A stretch of 64,000 nucleotides of DNA from Lepidodermella squamata. Taxonomy: Eukaryota > Gastrotricha. The DNA lies in assembly GCA_047495785.1 (NCBI GenBank), contig JBLDXI010000013.1, positions 3,782,001-3,846,000 on the forward strand. The letters run 5' to 3'. The position numbers were made by a program, and so were the translations under genes. Under the pieces are notes generated by a model, which was given only the letters and a program-made list of their open reading frames with translations, was not told the origin of the DNA and made no database searches. Numbering within the stretch: the first letter of the stretch is position 1; the number at the start of each line of letters is the position of its first letter. This document shows, one piece after another, positions 46,132 through 57,545 of this stretch.

Positions 46132-46613
46132 ACTCGTGACAGACAAAAATGACATTCATTTTAGGCCTGCAATTGTGAAAATTGTGATTTTAGCTATATT
46201 CCGAACTTGATTTTGAAGTCTAATCATTGATCGTTTCTGCGAGATTTTTTTTCTAAATTTTCCTCTAGTCGTGATGAATTTTGTTATATCAAATAAAACC
46301 AAGTTGTGAAATGGCTCGTATTTTTTGAGTTTTTAAGGTGACTGAATTATTCCGTTCAAATGATAGCTACGAAATGAAAATTTGTCCACATTGACTCGTC
46401 GCCAAGTGAATAAAATTGGGTGGCTGAAACATGTGTTCAGATGTCGCAACAATGCTGCCTCATCAAGTCGCACGTGCCTTGAGAACGCGCGCGAGTTTCA
46501 ACATTTTTGAAAATTTCCCAAGGACTTCTCGTTTGCGACCTAGCTCAACCAGTTCTTCTAACTCACAAATATCTACCTACAGTCCCTTTTGTTGACGTTT
46601 GCTGCCCCTAAAG

Positions 46614-47466
46614 ATGATAAGATTTTTATTGGCTCTTGGTGCTTTGATACCTGCAACGTATTGCTGTAACATGAACGTTGGTGCCTACAAACTGCATAAT
46701 GGCGCTGGGGAAATGTCCTACATGGACCAAGAAAGGGCCGCACTGTATTCTGAACAAGGTTTTCTTATTTTTCAATTTCTTAGATGGAGTTCTCACTTGA
46801 TTTTTTAGGCGTCTGGGTGTCGTGGAAGGTTCCAGTCCCGAGGCATTGGGATCCTAAAACTGGTCAAATCAGAAATGAGGGCCCAGGCCGCGGATTGGGC
46901 AAAAACTGGTTAGTTGATAGACACTTCAATTTTTGAAACGCAACTTTGCTCCATAGGTACCACTGGAACCAATTAGCTGACGACAATCCTCCGATGGGAC
47001 AGACGAAGACAGAATTATTGAAAGGTATTACATTTATTTTCAATTCTTCCGAAAATTCCAATTGAAAATGAATCAGCCTCAAATCAACGCATTGATGCGC
47101 CTGACCCGTATCGCGAGTACCTGCGAAATCGCCAGAAGCACGTCTACAACCCGGCAACGGATGACGATCTATACTTCTTGTCTGCTGGTCTGTCACCTGA
47201 AAACGGCGGAAATGTTGAAGTTGGAGTAATCAAAGGTGACGAATATTTGATATTTTTTCTTTTAATCTGAGTTCTGTTATTCCGAATTAGGCAATCGTCC
47301 CAAGATGCCTGCAGTCTATCTTGGAGCTCTTCGTCGCCCGGCCTTCAACCCTCAAGAAGAAGTCACGACCCAGGAGATCCCTACCGAGGCCATCGTAACT
47401 GAAGCCTCTCTTTCAGATTCAAACAGTGGCGCAGGGGCTGGAGTCACTTTCCCCTATCAGCAATAG
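46614..47466 (+). CDS. Secreted protein of unknown function (215 aa)
   Basis: Five exons, 46614-46758, 46809-46908, 46957-47024, 47077-47235 and 47291-47466, all in phase. A signal peptide (IRFLLALGALIPATYC) is followed by CNMNVGAYKLHNGAGEMSY and two aromatic/basic segments (WVSWKVPVPRHWDPKTG; WYHWNQLADDNPPMGQ). A charged middle follows (DPYREYLRNRQKHVYNP), then a Thr/Ser/Glu-rich acidic tail. Only one or two cysteines remain after cleavage, so it is not a disulfide-rich toxin or protease inhibitor. A poly(A) signal overlaps 47639-47644. It may be a lineage-specific secreted or cuticle-associated protein; I recognise no family. Confidence 0.7.
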
Positions 47467-47769
47467 GCGAAAAAAATCGGCTTTTTATCACCATAATATT
47501 GAAACTTTGTTGAGTTGTATCAAAATTTGTTAAAACCCATCGCTGCTTTTTATACCCGAATGTCTGCATGATCAGCCCGCCTCACATTTTCTACCTCAAT
47601 TAAGATTGTATAATTTCGATTATATAAAAACTGGAGCCAATAAAACAACTTTGGTCGCAAAAATTCATTTTTTTATTACGAAAAAACTGTGAGTAGCAAA
47701 CATAATCACGTGCTGGTGGAAAAAAGTGAACGAGATCACGATATTTTTGAGCAAGACAGCAAAAAAAAG

Positions 47770-50700
47770 TCAATTAATTTTAGCATAAGAAGCCAGCATG
47801 AGCCAAACAGCCGCGACTTTCTCGGCATATGGGACTATTTTCACTCGTAAAGCCGTTCGGACTGAATGGCCGCTCAATTCGACGACATCTCTCGCAGCTT
47901 GGCATCGAGTCAACGCCGAGGTGAAGGCCCGAGTTGGAGATGCGGCTGACTCGAGGGGCAGCTGCATAGGAACCGCCCTTAGAACCACGTTATTCGGCAC
48001 CAAATTTCGAGTAGCGGCTATGAAATCTTTCGGCATGACGAAATTCGTGCCGAAATTTGCGGAGATTTCATAGGAAGATAATGCCATGCCTAGGCTGTTT
48101 GACAGCCGTGAATCCCACTCAGCTCTAGGTAGGCCTAAATTACTCCGATGTTCATAGAAAAGCCGAGCAAATTCCTCCTCAAGCCAATCAGCCATTCCAG
48201 CGTGATTAGCTCCGAACTTTCGGTTCGACCAGGGCTGAAGCCGGGCTGGTTGGAAATTCGGCTCGATTTGCACGCAAGTCGAAACATCCAACGCCCGCCA
48301 TTTTTCGTTATCATCAAAATCAAAGGACACATCTATCAATTTGTTTTCAGGCTGGACGTTGGCCAGAAATAGGTCGTGGCGAAAAACTGTGTCCAAAGTG
48401 CGGAAAGGACATTGTTGGATTATCGATAGCGATTTCGGCCGGATTAAGTAGGACGAGCCGGTGAGGGGGTCCCAAAACATGACCCGCTCGGCGGCGCCGT
48501 CCGGCCCTATTGTTGTTGTCATCACCCATATGCGGACGGTTTCCTCCTCCTCGTAGGCGTCGGTTGACACAGCGCGGCCTAAACAAACGAATGCGTTGAG
48601 GCCGAGTCCCAAGAAAAAGCTGCACAACAAAACTGCGCGGCCGCCGCTTGTCTAAAAATGATAATAGAATAGGTAATTAGCTGTCTTCTTTATCACGTGA
48701 AGATGTAAACATAAGGCATGCAAAATAAGCCTGTCTTGTTCTCACTTGAGGCTAAAAGTAGGACGTATCCGGTTTAAAAATGCAGTGTCTTGTCTCGTTC
48801 ATGGGTTAAAAATTGTAATATGTTCATCAAACTACCATGTCTACCAAAAACTGAAAATCTATTCGAAATTTAATTTCCTGAAATTTCTAGAACTGGCACA
48901 AATGAAAAGTTTGCTGCTGCAGCTTGATTTCTTTCGAATATTCGTAAATTTCCCAAAGTCACATTCGAAATTAACATGGTAGAGGACCCGTATTTCGATC
49001 TAACCAGCATAACTGTAGCCCTACCCTCTACATCTTAAAACAGCGGAAGTAATTCCTAATTGTCAGAGAAAAAGAGGCCATCCACTTTCCGCTCAGTCAA
49101 CTGCTCTGTACTATTTTTCTTGTTTTTCTCCGACCACTCATTAGAGGCGAAGTTTTTTGGTGAATTTCTAACAGAGTGGCGACCCCAGGAAAGAAAAGCT
49201 GATGGATCATTCGTGATCGAGGGGCGAGGGGCAAGTTTGATACAAGGCCGAGTCTGCATCTTGAAATACTTATGGGAGCGTCTATAAAGCAGGGCAAATT
49301 TTCCGAAAGGCCAGTTTTTGCTAAAAAGCCGGAAATTATACAAAACAAATGCTTCCGGGCGAAATGATATCCTAAGCGATGTTACAAGTTATTTTCATGC
49401 TAATAGCTGAGTAATTGAGGCTTGCTTTGCGCAGTTGGAACGATTGCTCTTCTCATTCTTCTTTTCGCCACTATTGCACGCGATTTCCAGATTTATACAG
49501 CTAAAAGCCATACAAAAACATATGTTCAGCAGCCGGATGGCTACTATGCGGCAGAAGTGGGCGACGAGTCCACTGGAAAAATTGGGTTAATTGCATTCAG
49601 GGCACCTACTAACCACTACTACTTTGGATTGCTGGACGGGAAGGTGGATAGTGCCAAACTTTGCACGAGGCTAGTTGATCGACACAGGCAGTATTGGCCC
49701 GCTAAGAATTGACTTGACCGTTTTTATTCTTGATTGTTGATTCTTCGAAGCCCAGTCACCATTTCTGGTGGAATTCTCGGGATTTAGCTTTGAGCAATGG
49801 AAGGTTAACAAGTTACTGTTTAGAGGTTGGTGCCCTCGAACTGGTGTTTACTTAGCCATTTGATGACTCAATGCCCTTGGAATGATAGAAAATGCCCGCA
49901 GAACTCGACCGCCTGTTGTTCAGCAGAGCGGCAGAAAAATCTGGAAAAGCCACTCTGAAATCGATTTTAGATGTTTATGAGAATGCAACTTGCAATTAAT
50001 TTCAAAAAGGAATTATAATTTACTTGAAAGTGAAGGAAGATTACAACGAATATTAACTATAAGTATCTACTACGATTTATTGGTCGTATTAATTTTTTTG
50101 CTCTTTTTGTTTCCTTCTATGTTGATTACAATTATTATTGATTCGCTGGTTGTCGCTGTCAATAAATCGAATCGCATCTCAGAATAAATATGTTCTTCGA
50201 AGTACAATAAATCCCAGTACTCCACTATCAAAGATAGCTGTGGAATCCTGATCAATCTTCAAATCGAGACATCTCGTAATGTAGAGAAAATTTTCCTTTT
50301 TCACTTGGTGAATTTCTACTCATTTTAGAAACTCCGTAAAATTGGTTCTGATCACTCACCGTAGTTGAAGAGATTAGTGACGCTTCAACAGAGAACCACA
50401 CATCATCGAGCTCGTGGCTGCTGCCGGTGCCGGCCTGCAGTTCCCGCGGCGCCGCGCTCAGCAGGCTCACAAATCGCGCGCACTGCTGCGGCGTTTCAAT
50501 GAGCCGGCCAGGGGCGAAGTGCGGCTGGACGAACGATGCCGGGAAGCGCACAGCCCCGCGCTCGTCGTGCACAAACAGCTTAACAGCGCGTCGCGCCAGC
50601 GCCACCGCGTTCAATTCGATAAAATCCTTGTGCCACAGGCGCGCGTAGTTGATGAACGCGCGGTCCGCCTCGGTGCGTTTCGACGTTTCGATCGTCAAGT

Positions 50701-51541
50701 GCAGCTCAACGACGTCGTTTGATACAAACGAAGGCGGCAGCTCGGCGGCAATCGTCGCCTCCACTTCAAGCCAGCCTAAACTCTGCTGAGCTACCTCGCC
50801 AACGCCTTTCAATTCCACCCTCAGTAGATTTTGACGTGTTTCTTCTGAAGAGCTGTGTAAACAATGGCGCCAGTCGAGTGTGCCGTGCATCCGCAACGTT
50901 GGTATCCATGATTCATGGCTTTGTCGGTATTCTAGTAAGTAAACAGTCACCGGAAGTCTCGTATTCATAAGATACTCAACCATTGCTCGTAGCGACGACG
51001 GGCTTTTATTACTTGGCAGGGGTACATTCAGCGCAAACTGGCTGCTGCTGTCGGGTGAGAAGCAAATTTCCGGTGCGGCCAAGTACAGATCAGAGACAAA
51101 TCGACTGCCCGAGTAACAGCAAACCAGCTGAACAACCGGTCTTTCGCCGGCTGGTAGGTTATCAACCGAGCTATAATCGACCAACCCACAGGCACGTCTC
51201 AGAGAAAACTGAATAGGCAGATGTTCCAACGACGCCAAATCGCCATAGTTATCAGGCGAACTGGGTTGAACGATCACGTTGTTGTGGTAGCCAGGGTTGA
51301 TATCAGCGACTTTCGCGACAATTTTCCCGGGCGATTTTTGCGGGTTTTCATGACGTAATTTGCGGACGACTTGATCTAAAACGCCGCTTCTTCGAATTTG
51401 ATAAGCGATTGTTTCTGGGTCATTGACAGCATTTGATGAAATCAGGTCGTCCAGAATGTTTTCCCAACGATTTTGGAATTCAGGGTCGGAAGAAATCGCT
51501 TTTCGCACCGTTTCCAGAATTACGGCTTTTTCAGTTGCCAT
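47770..51541 (-). CDS. CEP76: Centrosomal protein CEP76 (using the proximal copy of exon 1)
   Basis: Minus-strand exon 51541-50360 (394 codons) and exon 48651-47770 (293 codons plus stop) join at phase 0 to 687 residues; human CEP76 is 659. The first exon matches through the N-terminal helices, the C2-like domain and INYARLWHKDFIELNA, then VKLFVHDERGAVRFPASFV and ETPQQCARFVSLL. The second starts TSGGRAVLLCSFFLGLGLNAFVCLG (vertebrate: NLLCSLLLGYGLEAFVCVG). It continues RIWVMTTTIGPDG and ends LRVKIVPYAEKVAAVWLMLASY. Across the junction the spacing equals the human protein residue for residue. CEP76 has an inactive transglutaminase-like fold and limits centriole reduplication. Its 1708-nt intron contains the start of a tandem duplication; see the 53117-54298 copy. 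Confidence 0.9.
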
Positions 51542-51642
51542 TGTTAAAACAATTGATTTGAGATTTTGAAAACGTCCGAAGAGCCAGAAAATTGGTCATC
51601 AAGCTGAAAGCACAATTTGAACGATCTTCGACTGCACAGACA
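48997..51642. repeat. Tandem duplication, unit A
   Basis: Covers the 3' portion of the CEP76 intron, exon 1 and about 100 bp upstream of its ATG. It is repeated as unit B (51643-54399), apparently without base differences apart from a 111-bp segment missing here at about 49179. The breakpoints share the dinucleotide GA. Unit A length is about 2646 bp. Confidence 0.9.
49434..49712 (+). CDS. Terminal exon of a possible membrane protein nested in the CEP76 intron (copy A)
   Basis: An acceptor TTTGCGCAG precedes an open frame on the strand opposite CEP76. It encodes a transmembrane span (GTIALLILLFATIA) and a soluble domain (YVQQPDGYYAAEVGDE; GLIAFRAPTNHYYFG; LVDRHRQYWPAKN). Amino-acid composition looks coding. 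The upstream exon was not resolved; a frame at 49272 starting MGASIKQGKFSERP is one candidate but lacks a donor. The sequence is identical in the second repeat unit. Confidence 0.45.
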   Translation, partial: VGTIALLILLFATIARDFQIYTAKSHTKTYVQQPDGYYAAEVGDESTGKIGLIAFRAPTNHYYFGLLDGKVDSAKLCTRLVDRHRQYWPAKN

Positions 51643-52190
51643 GATCTAACCAGCATAACTGTAGCCCTACCCTCTACATCTTAAAACAGCGGAAGTAATT
51701 CCTAATTGTCAGAGAAAAAGAGGCCATCCACTTTCCGCTCAGTCAACTGCTCTGTACTATTTTTCTTGTTTTTCTCCGACCACTCATTAGAGGCGAAGTT
51801 TTTTGGTGAATTTCTAACAGAGTGAAACCGAAAAGGAAAGGGTGGAGCACCAGCTCGAAAAATATCGAAAATTAATATCTGCTAGCCATCACAGGACTAG
51901 CAGAAGAAAATTGACTTGAGGCAACAAAACAACTGGCGACCCCAGGAAAGAAAAGCTGATGGATCATTCGTGATCGAGGGGCGAGGGGCAAGTTTGATAC
52001 AAGGCCGAGTCTGCATCTTGAAATACTTATGGGAGCGTCTATAAAGCAGGGCAAATTTTCCGAAAGGCCAGTTTTTGCTAAAAAGCCGGAAATTATACAA
52101 AACAAATGCTTCCGGGCGAAATGATATCCTAAGCGATGTTACAAGTTATTTTCATGCTAATAGCTGAGTAATTGAGGCTTGCTTTGCGCA

Positions 52191-52469
52191 GTTGGAACGA
52201 TTGCTCTTCTCATTCTTCTTTTCGCCACTATTGCACGCGATTTCCAGATTTATACAGCTAAAAGCCATACAAAAACATATGTTCAGCAGCCGGATGGCTA
52301 CTATGCGGCAGAAGTGGGCGACGAGTCCACTGGAAAAATTGGGTTAATTGCATTCAGGGCACCTACTAACCACTACTACTTTGGATTGCTGGACGGGAAG
52401 GTGGATAGTGCCAAACTTTGCACGAGGCTAGTTGATCGACACAGGCAGTATTGGCCCGCTAAGAATTGA
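52191..52469 (+). CDS. Nested membrane-protein exon, copy B
   Basis: Identical to the 49434-49712 exon, 2757 bp away, with the same acceptor and stop. See that entry for content and doubts. Confidence 0.4.
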   Translation, partial: VGTIALLILLFATIARDFQIYTAKSHTKTYVQQPDGYYAAEVGDESTGKIGLIAFRAPTNHYYFGLLDGKVDSAKLCTRLVDRHRQYWPAKN

Positions 52470-53116
52470 CTTGACCGTTTTTATTCTTGATTGTTGATTC
52501 TTCGAAGCCCAGTCACCATTTCTGGTGGAATTCTCGGGATTTAGCTTTGAGCAATGGAAGGTTAACAAGTTACTGTTTAGAGGTTGGTGCCCTCGAACTG
52601 GTGTTTACTTAGCCATTTGATGACTCAATGCCCTTGGAATGATAGAAAATGCCCGCAGAACTCGACCGCCTGTTGTTCAGCAGAGCGGCAGAAAAATCTG
52701 GAAAAGCCACTCTGAAATCGATTTTAGATGTTTATGAGAATGCAACTTGCAATTAATTTCAAAAAGGAATTATAATTTACTTGAAAGTGAAGGAAGATTA
52801 CAACGAATATTAACTATAAGTATCTACTACGATTTATTGGTCGTATTAATTTTTTTGCTCTTTTTGTTTCCTTCTATGTTGATTACAATTATTATTGATT
52901 CGCTGGTTGTCGCTGTCAATAAATCGAATCGCATCTCAGAATAAATATGTTCTTCGAAGTACAATAAATCCCAGTACTCCACTATCAAAGATAGCTGTGG
53001 AATCCTGATCAATCTTCAAATCGAGACATCTCGTAATGTAGAGAAAATTTTCCTTTTTCACTTGGTGAATTTCTACTCATTTTAGAAACTCCGTAAAATT
53101 GGTTCTGATCACTCAC

Positions 53117-54298
53117 CGTAGTTGAAGAGATTAGTGACGCTTCAACAGAGAACCACACATCATCGAGCTCGTGGCTGCTGCCGGTGCCGGCCTGCAGTTC
53201 CCGCGGCGCCGCGCTCAGCAGGCTCACAAATCGCGCGCACTGCTGCGGCGTTTCAATGAGCCGGCCAGGGGCGAAGTGCGGCTGGACGAACGATGCCGGG
53301 AAGCGCACAGCCCCGCGCTCGTCGTGCACAAACAGCTTAACAGCGCGTCGCGCCAGCGCCACCGCGTTCAATTCGATAAAATCCTTGTGCCACAGGCGCG
53401 CGTAGTTGATGAACGCGCGGTCCGCCTCGGTGCGTTTCGACGTTTCGATCGTCAAGTGCAGCTCAACGACGTCGTTTGATACAAACGAAGGCGGCAGCTC
53501 GGCGGCAATCGTCGCCTCCACTTCAAGCCAGCCTAAACTCTGCTGAGCTACCTCGCCAACGCCTTTCAATTCCACCCTCAGTAGATTTTGACGTGTTTCT
53601 TCTGAAGAGCTGTGTAAACAATGGCGCCAGTCGAGTGTGCCGTGCATCCGCAACGTTGGTATCCATGATTCATGGCTTTGTCGGTATTCTAGTAAGTAAA
53701 CAGTCACCGGAAGTCTCGTATTCATAAGATACTCAACCATTGCTCGTAGCGACGACGGGCTTTTATTACTTGGCAGGGGTACATTCAGCGCAAACTGGCT
53801 GCTGCTGTCGGGTGAGAAGCAAATTTCCGGTGCGGCCAAGTACAGATCAGAGACAAATCGACTGCCCGAGTAACAGCAAACCAGCTGAACAACCGGTCTT
53901 TCGCCGGCTGGTAGGTTATCAACCGAGCTATAATCGACCAACCCACAGGCACGTCTCAGAGAAAACTGAATAGGCAGATGTTCCAACGACGCCAAATCGC
54001 CATAGTTATCAGGCGAACTGGGTTGAACGATCACGTTGTTGTGGTAGCCAGGGTTGATATCAGCGACTTTCGCGACAATTTTCCCGGGCGATTTTTGCGG
54101 GTTTTCATGACGTAATTTGCGGACGACTTGATCTAAAACGCCGCTTCTTCGAATTTGATAAGCGATTGTTTCTGGGTCATTGACAGCATTTGATGAAATC
54201 AGGTCGTCCAGAATGTTTTCCCAACGATTTTGGAATTCAGGGTCGGAAGAAATCGCTTTTCGCACCGTTTCCAGAATTACGGCTTTTTCAGTTGCCAT
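53117..54298 (-). CDS. CEP76: CEP76 first exon, distal copy (partial gene duplicate)
   Basis: Identical in protein sequence to the proximal exon (394 codons to the GTGAGT donor). This is the copy nearest to unique upstream sequence, so it probably has the original promoter. It lacks its own second exon. Its donor could splice over unit A to the only second exon at 48651, producing the same full protein; read-through without splicing would stop after 429 codons. Unit A's copy has no acceptor before its ATG, so it would be skipped as intron. It may be a silent partial duplicate. Confidence 0.8.
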
Positions 54299-54399
54299 TG
54301 TTAAAACAATTGATTTGAGATTTTGAAAACGTCCGAAGAGCCAGAAAATTGGTCATCAAGCTGAAAGCACAATTTGAACGATCTTCGACTGCACAGACA

Positions 54400-55307
54400 G
54401 AAGTCCCAGTCAATAAGCCGTTTTGCAAGGTCCAAGTAAAAATTCTAAAATAAAACAAAAAATCCATCAATTATCAAAACTGTCTTATACGTGTGCAGTT
54501 GAACTGCGTTTTTATTCCAGTAATTTAGTGTTGAAAAAGCTTCGGAAACAGTATTGATTGCAACATTATTATGAAAGGAGAAAGCAGTTGTGGACGAAAA
54601 CAGGAGAAAGAAAAGATTATAGCACATTTTCTGAGGTTTTATATAACAATAGAACTGTTCAAAGCAGTTTAAAGTCGTAAGAGTTAACAGAATATAGAGA
54701 AAAGTCAGAATATATGGTGTTGAGTTAACATTCCTTTGTCACTACGGAAAGCATAGCTGACGAGATTGAGGATAGGTTTGATATGAGCACATGTTATAAA
54801 ATATTGATTGTTGTCAAAACGTCTCTTTTTATAAAAAAAAAAAACACGAGGCTAGCAGTCTCCACCAAAAAAATAAAGGCAGCTGCATAGAACGCTGTAG
54901 AAGTCGATAAGTTTTCTCAAGCTGTTGATTTTGTCACAATGAATAAACACAACCTGATAACTAGAGATAATAACGATATTATTATAATTGAATAATGATT
55001 AATTAGCTAACATCCTATTTGATATGCATATTGACGCTGTGTGTGTACAAATAATGAGAACTCGCATCGTAAAGAGGTATATGATAATAAACACATGCTG
55101 CACACCAGGTTTTCAACGTTGAGAAACGATGAGCCATCAAACAACAGCACGTCTTTGGTTAAAGATCTTTGTACAAAAAATTGTCATAGACTATTTAATG
55201 ACACCACACGTTCAACAATAAAATTCACAGATATCCAACATGTAAGAGTTGCGCAGCAGCTCGAGATTGTCAGATCATGTCATAAATAACAAAAGGCGGA
55301 TTCACAT
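54400..55307. other. AT-rich intergenic region
   Basis: Between the CEP76 5' side and the tetraspanin 3' end. Contains an A11 run near 54833. No coding or RNA gene recognised; it probably includes the CEP76 promoter and the tetraspanin 3'UTR. Confidence 0.45.
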
Positions 55308-56489
55308 TCATTGCAAACCATTGGCGTAACTTTCGAAAATGCGTTTATCATAGTACCGAGAGCCGAACTGTGAATGCCAGCGCGAAACTGGATCGTCCAT
55401 TTGAGGAGCATAATTGTTAGTAGGTCGCATTGAGTGAGGATGATGATGAGACGGCGGAGGCATTGAGTGATGGCCGCCATTACGTGGCATCATGGCACCA
55501 GAATTGTGAGTTATAGCTGGTCTTGGCGAAGACATGCCGTGGTTTCGTTCACTTGTGTATGTCGATGCATGACTTGTTGGGCGTCGAGGCGATGACTGGT
55601 AAGGCGAGGTACTTCGATTGGAAGAAAGTAGTGGAGCAAGTAGCAAGAAGGCCAATGTAATCGAAAAGCCTACTAATAAGGCTAGGCATCCCAATGCTAT
55701 GCAAGTTATTACTGTAGGAACTCGAGCTTTGTCCATGATTGCAGGCCAGCAACCTCTCAACTTATTCCAACGTTCGCTGGAATACGCCGCGACATTCAGG
55801 CTGGCAAGCTGGATATCTTCAACGCATTTCATGAATTGTCCCTTCTTGCAGCAAGCCAGGGGAATCAGTAAATTATAACGCTGCGCTCCAGAAGTCGAGT
55901 TGATGGTGAATCGCCTATTCCAGTTTTGAGCATATTCGAAGTTACGATAATCATCTACTCCGCAGCAATCATAATCTCGAGCAACAAAAGTAACAAGTCG
56001 ACTGTAAGTATCTCCGTATCTGTCACCTCGGTATTTGTTAGCAATGGTCCAGTTTGCACGTTGCTTGATGAAATCGTTCATGTTATTGCCGAAAGCGAAA
56101 TACAAAATCAACCCAGTGACAATTGTAGCCAAATAAACCGCCATAAATATAATATACAACAATATGGTCCAGCGTCGAGGGCAACTTGCTATAAAAGTGC
56201 CCCAGAGAGCCCAGAAAAATAAGAAAAATCCGAAAATCATTAAGCCGACTATAAATTCAGTTCCAAATATTGCACGCATATCCAAGTATTGCTCAGTGGT
56301 TACGGATCTGCCATTTATTTCGACAAGCAGATCGTGCATCCGAGGTTGATATAAAGAGCGAAGCAAAGATGAACCACCCAGGAGGACAGCGCCAATTGTA
56401 CCAATGCCAGCTCCACCCAACATGATACCCATGTTGGCTATAATCCAGCACACAACGAGCCCGAATCCAACTTGACCAGCAACACTCAT
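55308..56489 (-). CDS. Tetraspanin-like four-span membrane protein with long C-terminal tail
   Basis: A single-exon 393-residue frame. Four hydrophobic spans lie at about residues 8-40, 75-100, 108-134 and 257-288. The large extracellular loop (about 135-256) contains the CCG motif (RDYDCCGVDDYRNF, Cys 175-176), a second Cys pair (LIPLACCKKGQF), and Cys 222 and 247, the tetraspanin disulfide pattern. The cytoplasmic tail (about 290-393) is unusually long and Ser/Pro/His/Arg-rich (HHSMPPPSHHHPHSM). Tetraspanins organise membrane microdomains with integrins and other partners. The long first span without an intervening small loop, and the absence of introns, are unusual. Family assignment is good; the subfamily is not assigned. 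Confidence 0.78.
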   Translation of the reverse strand: MSVAGQVGFGLVVCWIIANMGIMLGGAGIGTIGAVLLGGSSLLRSLYQPRMHDLLVEINGRSVTTEQYLDMRAIFGTEFIVGLMIFGFFLFFWALWGTFIASCPRRWTILLYIIFMAVYLATIVTGLILYFAFGNNMNDFIKQRANWTIANKYRGDRYGDTYSRLVTFVARDYDCCGVDDYRNFEYAQNWNRRFTINSTSGAQRYNLLIPLACCKKGQFMKCVEDIQLASLNVAAYSSERWNKLRGCWPAIMDKARVPTVITCIALGCLALLVGFSITLAFLLLAPLLSSNRSTSPYQSSPRRPTSHASTYTSERNHGMSSPRPAITHNSGAMMPRNGGHHSMPPPSHHHPHSMRPTNNYAPQMDDPVSRWHSQFGSRYYDKRIFESYANGLQ

Positions 56490-56613
56490 TGTGTTAAGTG
56501 TATTCTAGAATTAAGCAACAAATACAATTAAAGATCGAGCAAAGTAATTATGCAGAAGAATCATGAATCACGAAGTTCTTCTACTCCTAAACCAAGTAAA
56601 GTTAGCTCACGGT

Positions 56614-56874
56614 TCATAAAAACATTCGAATTTGTGGGCAGCAAAGCGAGAGAATACGATCCAAAGATTCGATTTCTGATTCAACACTCCAGACGCATCC
56701 AACGTCATCATCCGTGACCATGACATCATATAAATTGAAGCTTATATCTACGGCAAGAGCGAACAAGGCGAAAAACATCACACAATGTAAATATGACCAG
56801 AATTCAAGATCGGACACAAGCAGAGCACTGAGCACTACGTCTGCCGACGAAACAATAGCTGCACGACTTCCCAT
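56614..56874 (-). CDS. Small hydrophobic protein, unrecognised
   Basis: 86 codons from an ATG that follows a GGTTTTAG acceptor-like site by one base. Two hydrophobic stretches (IVSSADVVLSALLV; YLHCVMFFALFALAVDI) are followed by an acidic segment (DVMVTDDDVGC). It lies 125 bp upstream of the tetraspanin on the same strand. It could be a small membrane protein with further exons or a chance frame. Confidence 0.35.
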   Translation of the reverse strand: MGSRAAIVSSADVVLSALLVSDLEFWSYLHCVMFFALFALAVDISFNLYDVMVTDDDVGCVWSVESEIESLDRILSLCCPQIRMFL

Positions 56875-57545
56875 TCTAAAACCGCTTAGCAATCGCGCGT
56901 GACGCGCGCTTCGGTTTGAAATTTCTGATAGCTATCTAATTTTGTAGTAATTAAAATAAATTAGAAAAATATCACAAATTTTAATATTTCATACGTAAAT
57001 CGAATAATAATTTCTTGTTGCTAGGGGAAACGCGTGGGAAGAGCTGTTGACCATACCTTGAGACGATACCTTGAACGACGTGCCGCCATCGATCAGATCT
57101 TCCAAAAAACCGAAGATCCTCGGAGTTGAACTACTGAGAGAACTACTGAAAACAGAATACTTTGCCAACTTTGTCTATACGCAAAGAAGAGGTAACTCGC
57201 CACCTTTTACCTCGGCGTGCGCCCGCTGGAAAGAAGACTGCCTTAGAGCGAATCCAACGTAAACATAATACGTATAAAAAGTTGCTCTTGTTTCCAATTC
57301 GCATGATGTTAAAATGAAATTATCAATGCTGCTTGCTATCCGAATCATGGAAAAAACAAGAGTTACTATGGGTGGCTATGAGTATTATGTCTTCAAAGTG
57401 ACTGTCTGAGAATAATGTCTTCTGAGAAGTTCTTAGTCGAGTAGTTCGAAAGTTATTACATCCAGCGAGAAACGTTAATTTTACGATATGTGTTCATACC
57501 CACTTCGCACACACAGGTTGATACCTACTTTTTAGGAATTTTTAA
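56875..57545. other. Intergenic, divergent
   Basis: Separates the minus-strand membrane-protein genes from the plus-strand glutaredoxin-like gene. A 63-codon frame at 57071-57262 has no family resemblance. A pyrimidine tract ending TTTTTAG at 57535 lies 10 nt before the next ATG and may be a trans-splice acceptor. Confidence 0.4.

Larger units (their letters stand above)
51643..54399. repeat. Tandem duplication, unit B
   Basis: Second copy of 48997-51642, at a constant offset of 2757 bp after an extra 111-bp segment at 51825-51935, which is bounded by TG on both sides. All long frames in the two units translate identically. This implies a very recent duplication or an assembly artefact. Confidence 0.9.

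Noticed and set aside
47770-48651. Interpreting this minus-strand frame as a separate secreted gene because of its hydrophobic start
   Set aside because: The hydrophobic stretch is the LLCSFFLGLGLNAFVCLG segment inside the CEP76 fold, and the frame joins exon 1 at phase 0 with matching spacing.
50414-50722. Plus-strand frames across CEP76 exon 1 (and the copy at 53171)
   Set aside because: Antisense shadows of a well-supported conserved exon.
57071-57262. 63-codon frame upstream of the glutaredoxin-like gene
   Set aside because: No recognisable motif and no splice support; treated as intergenic.
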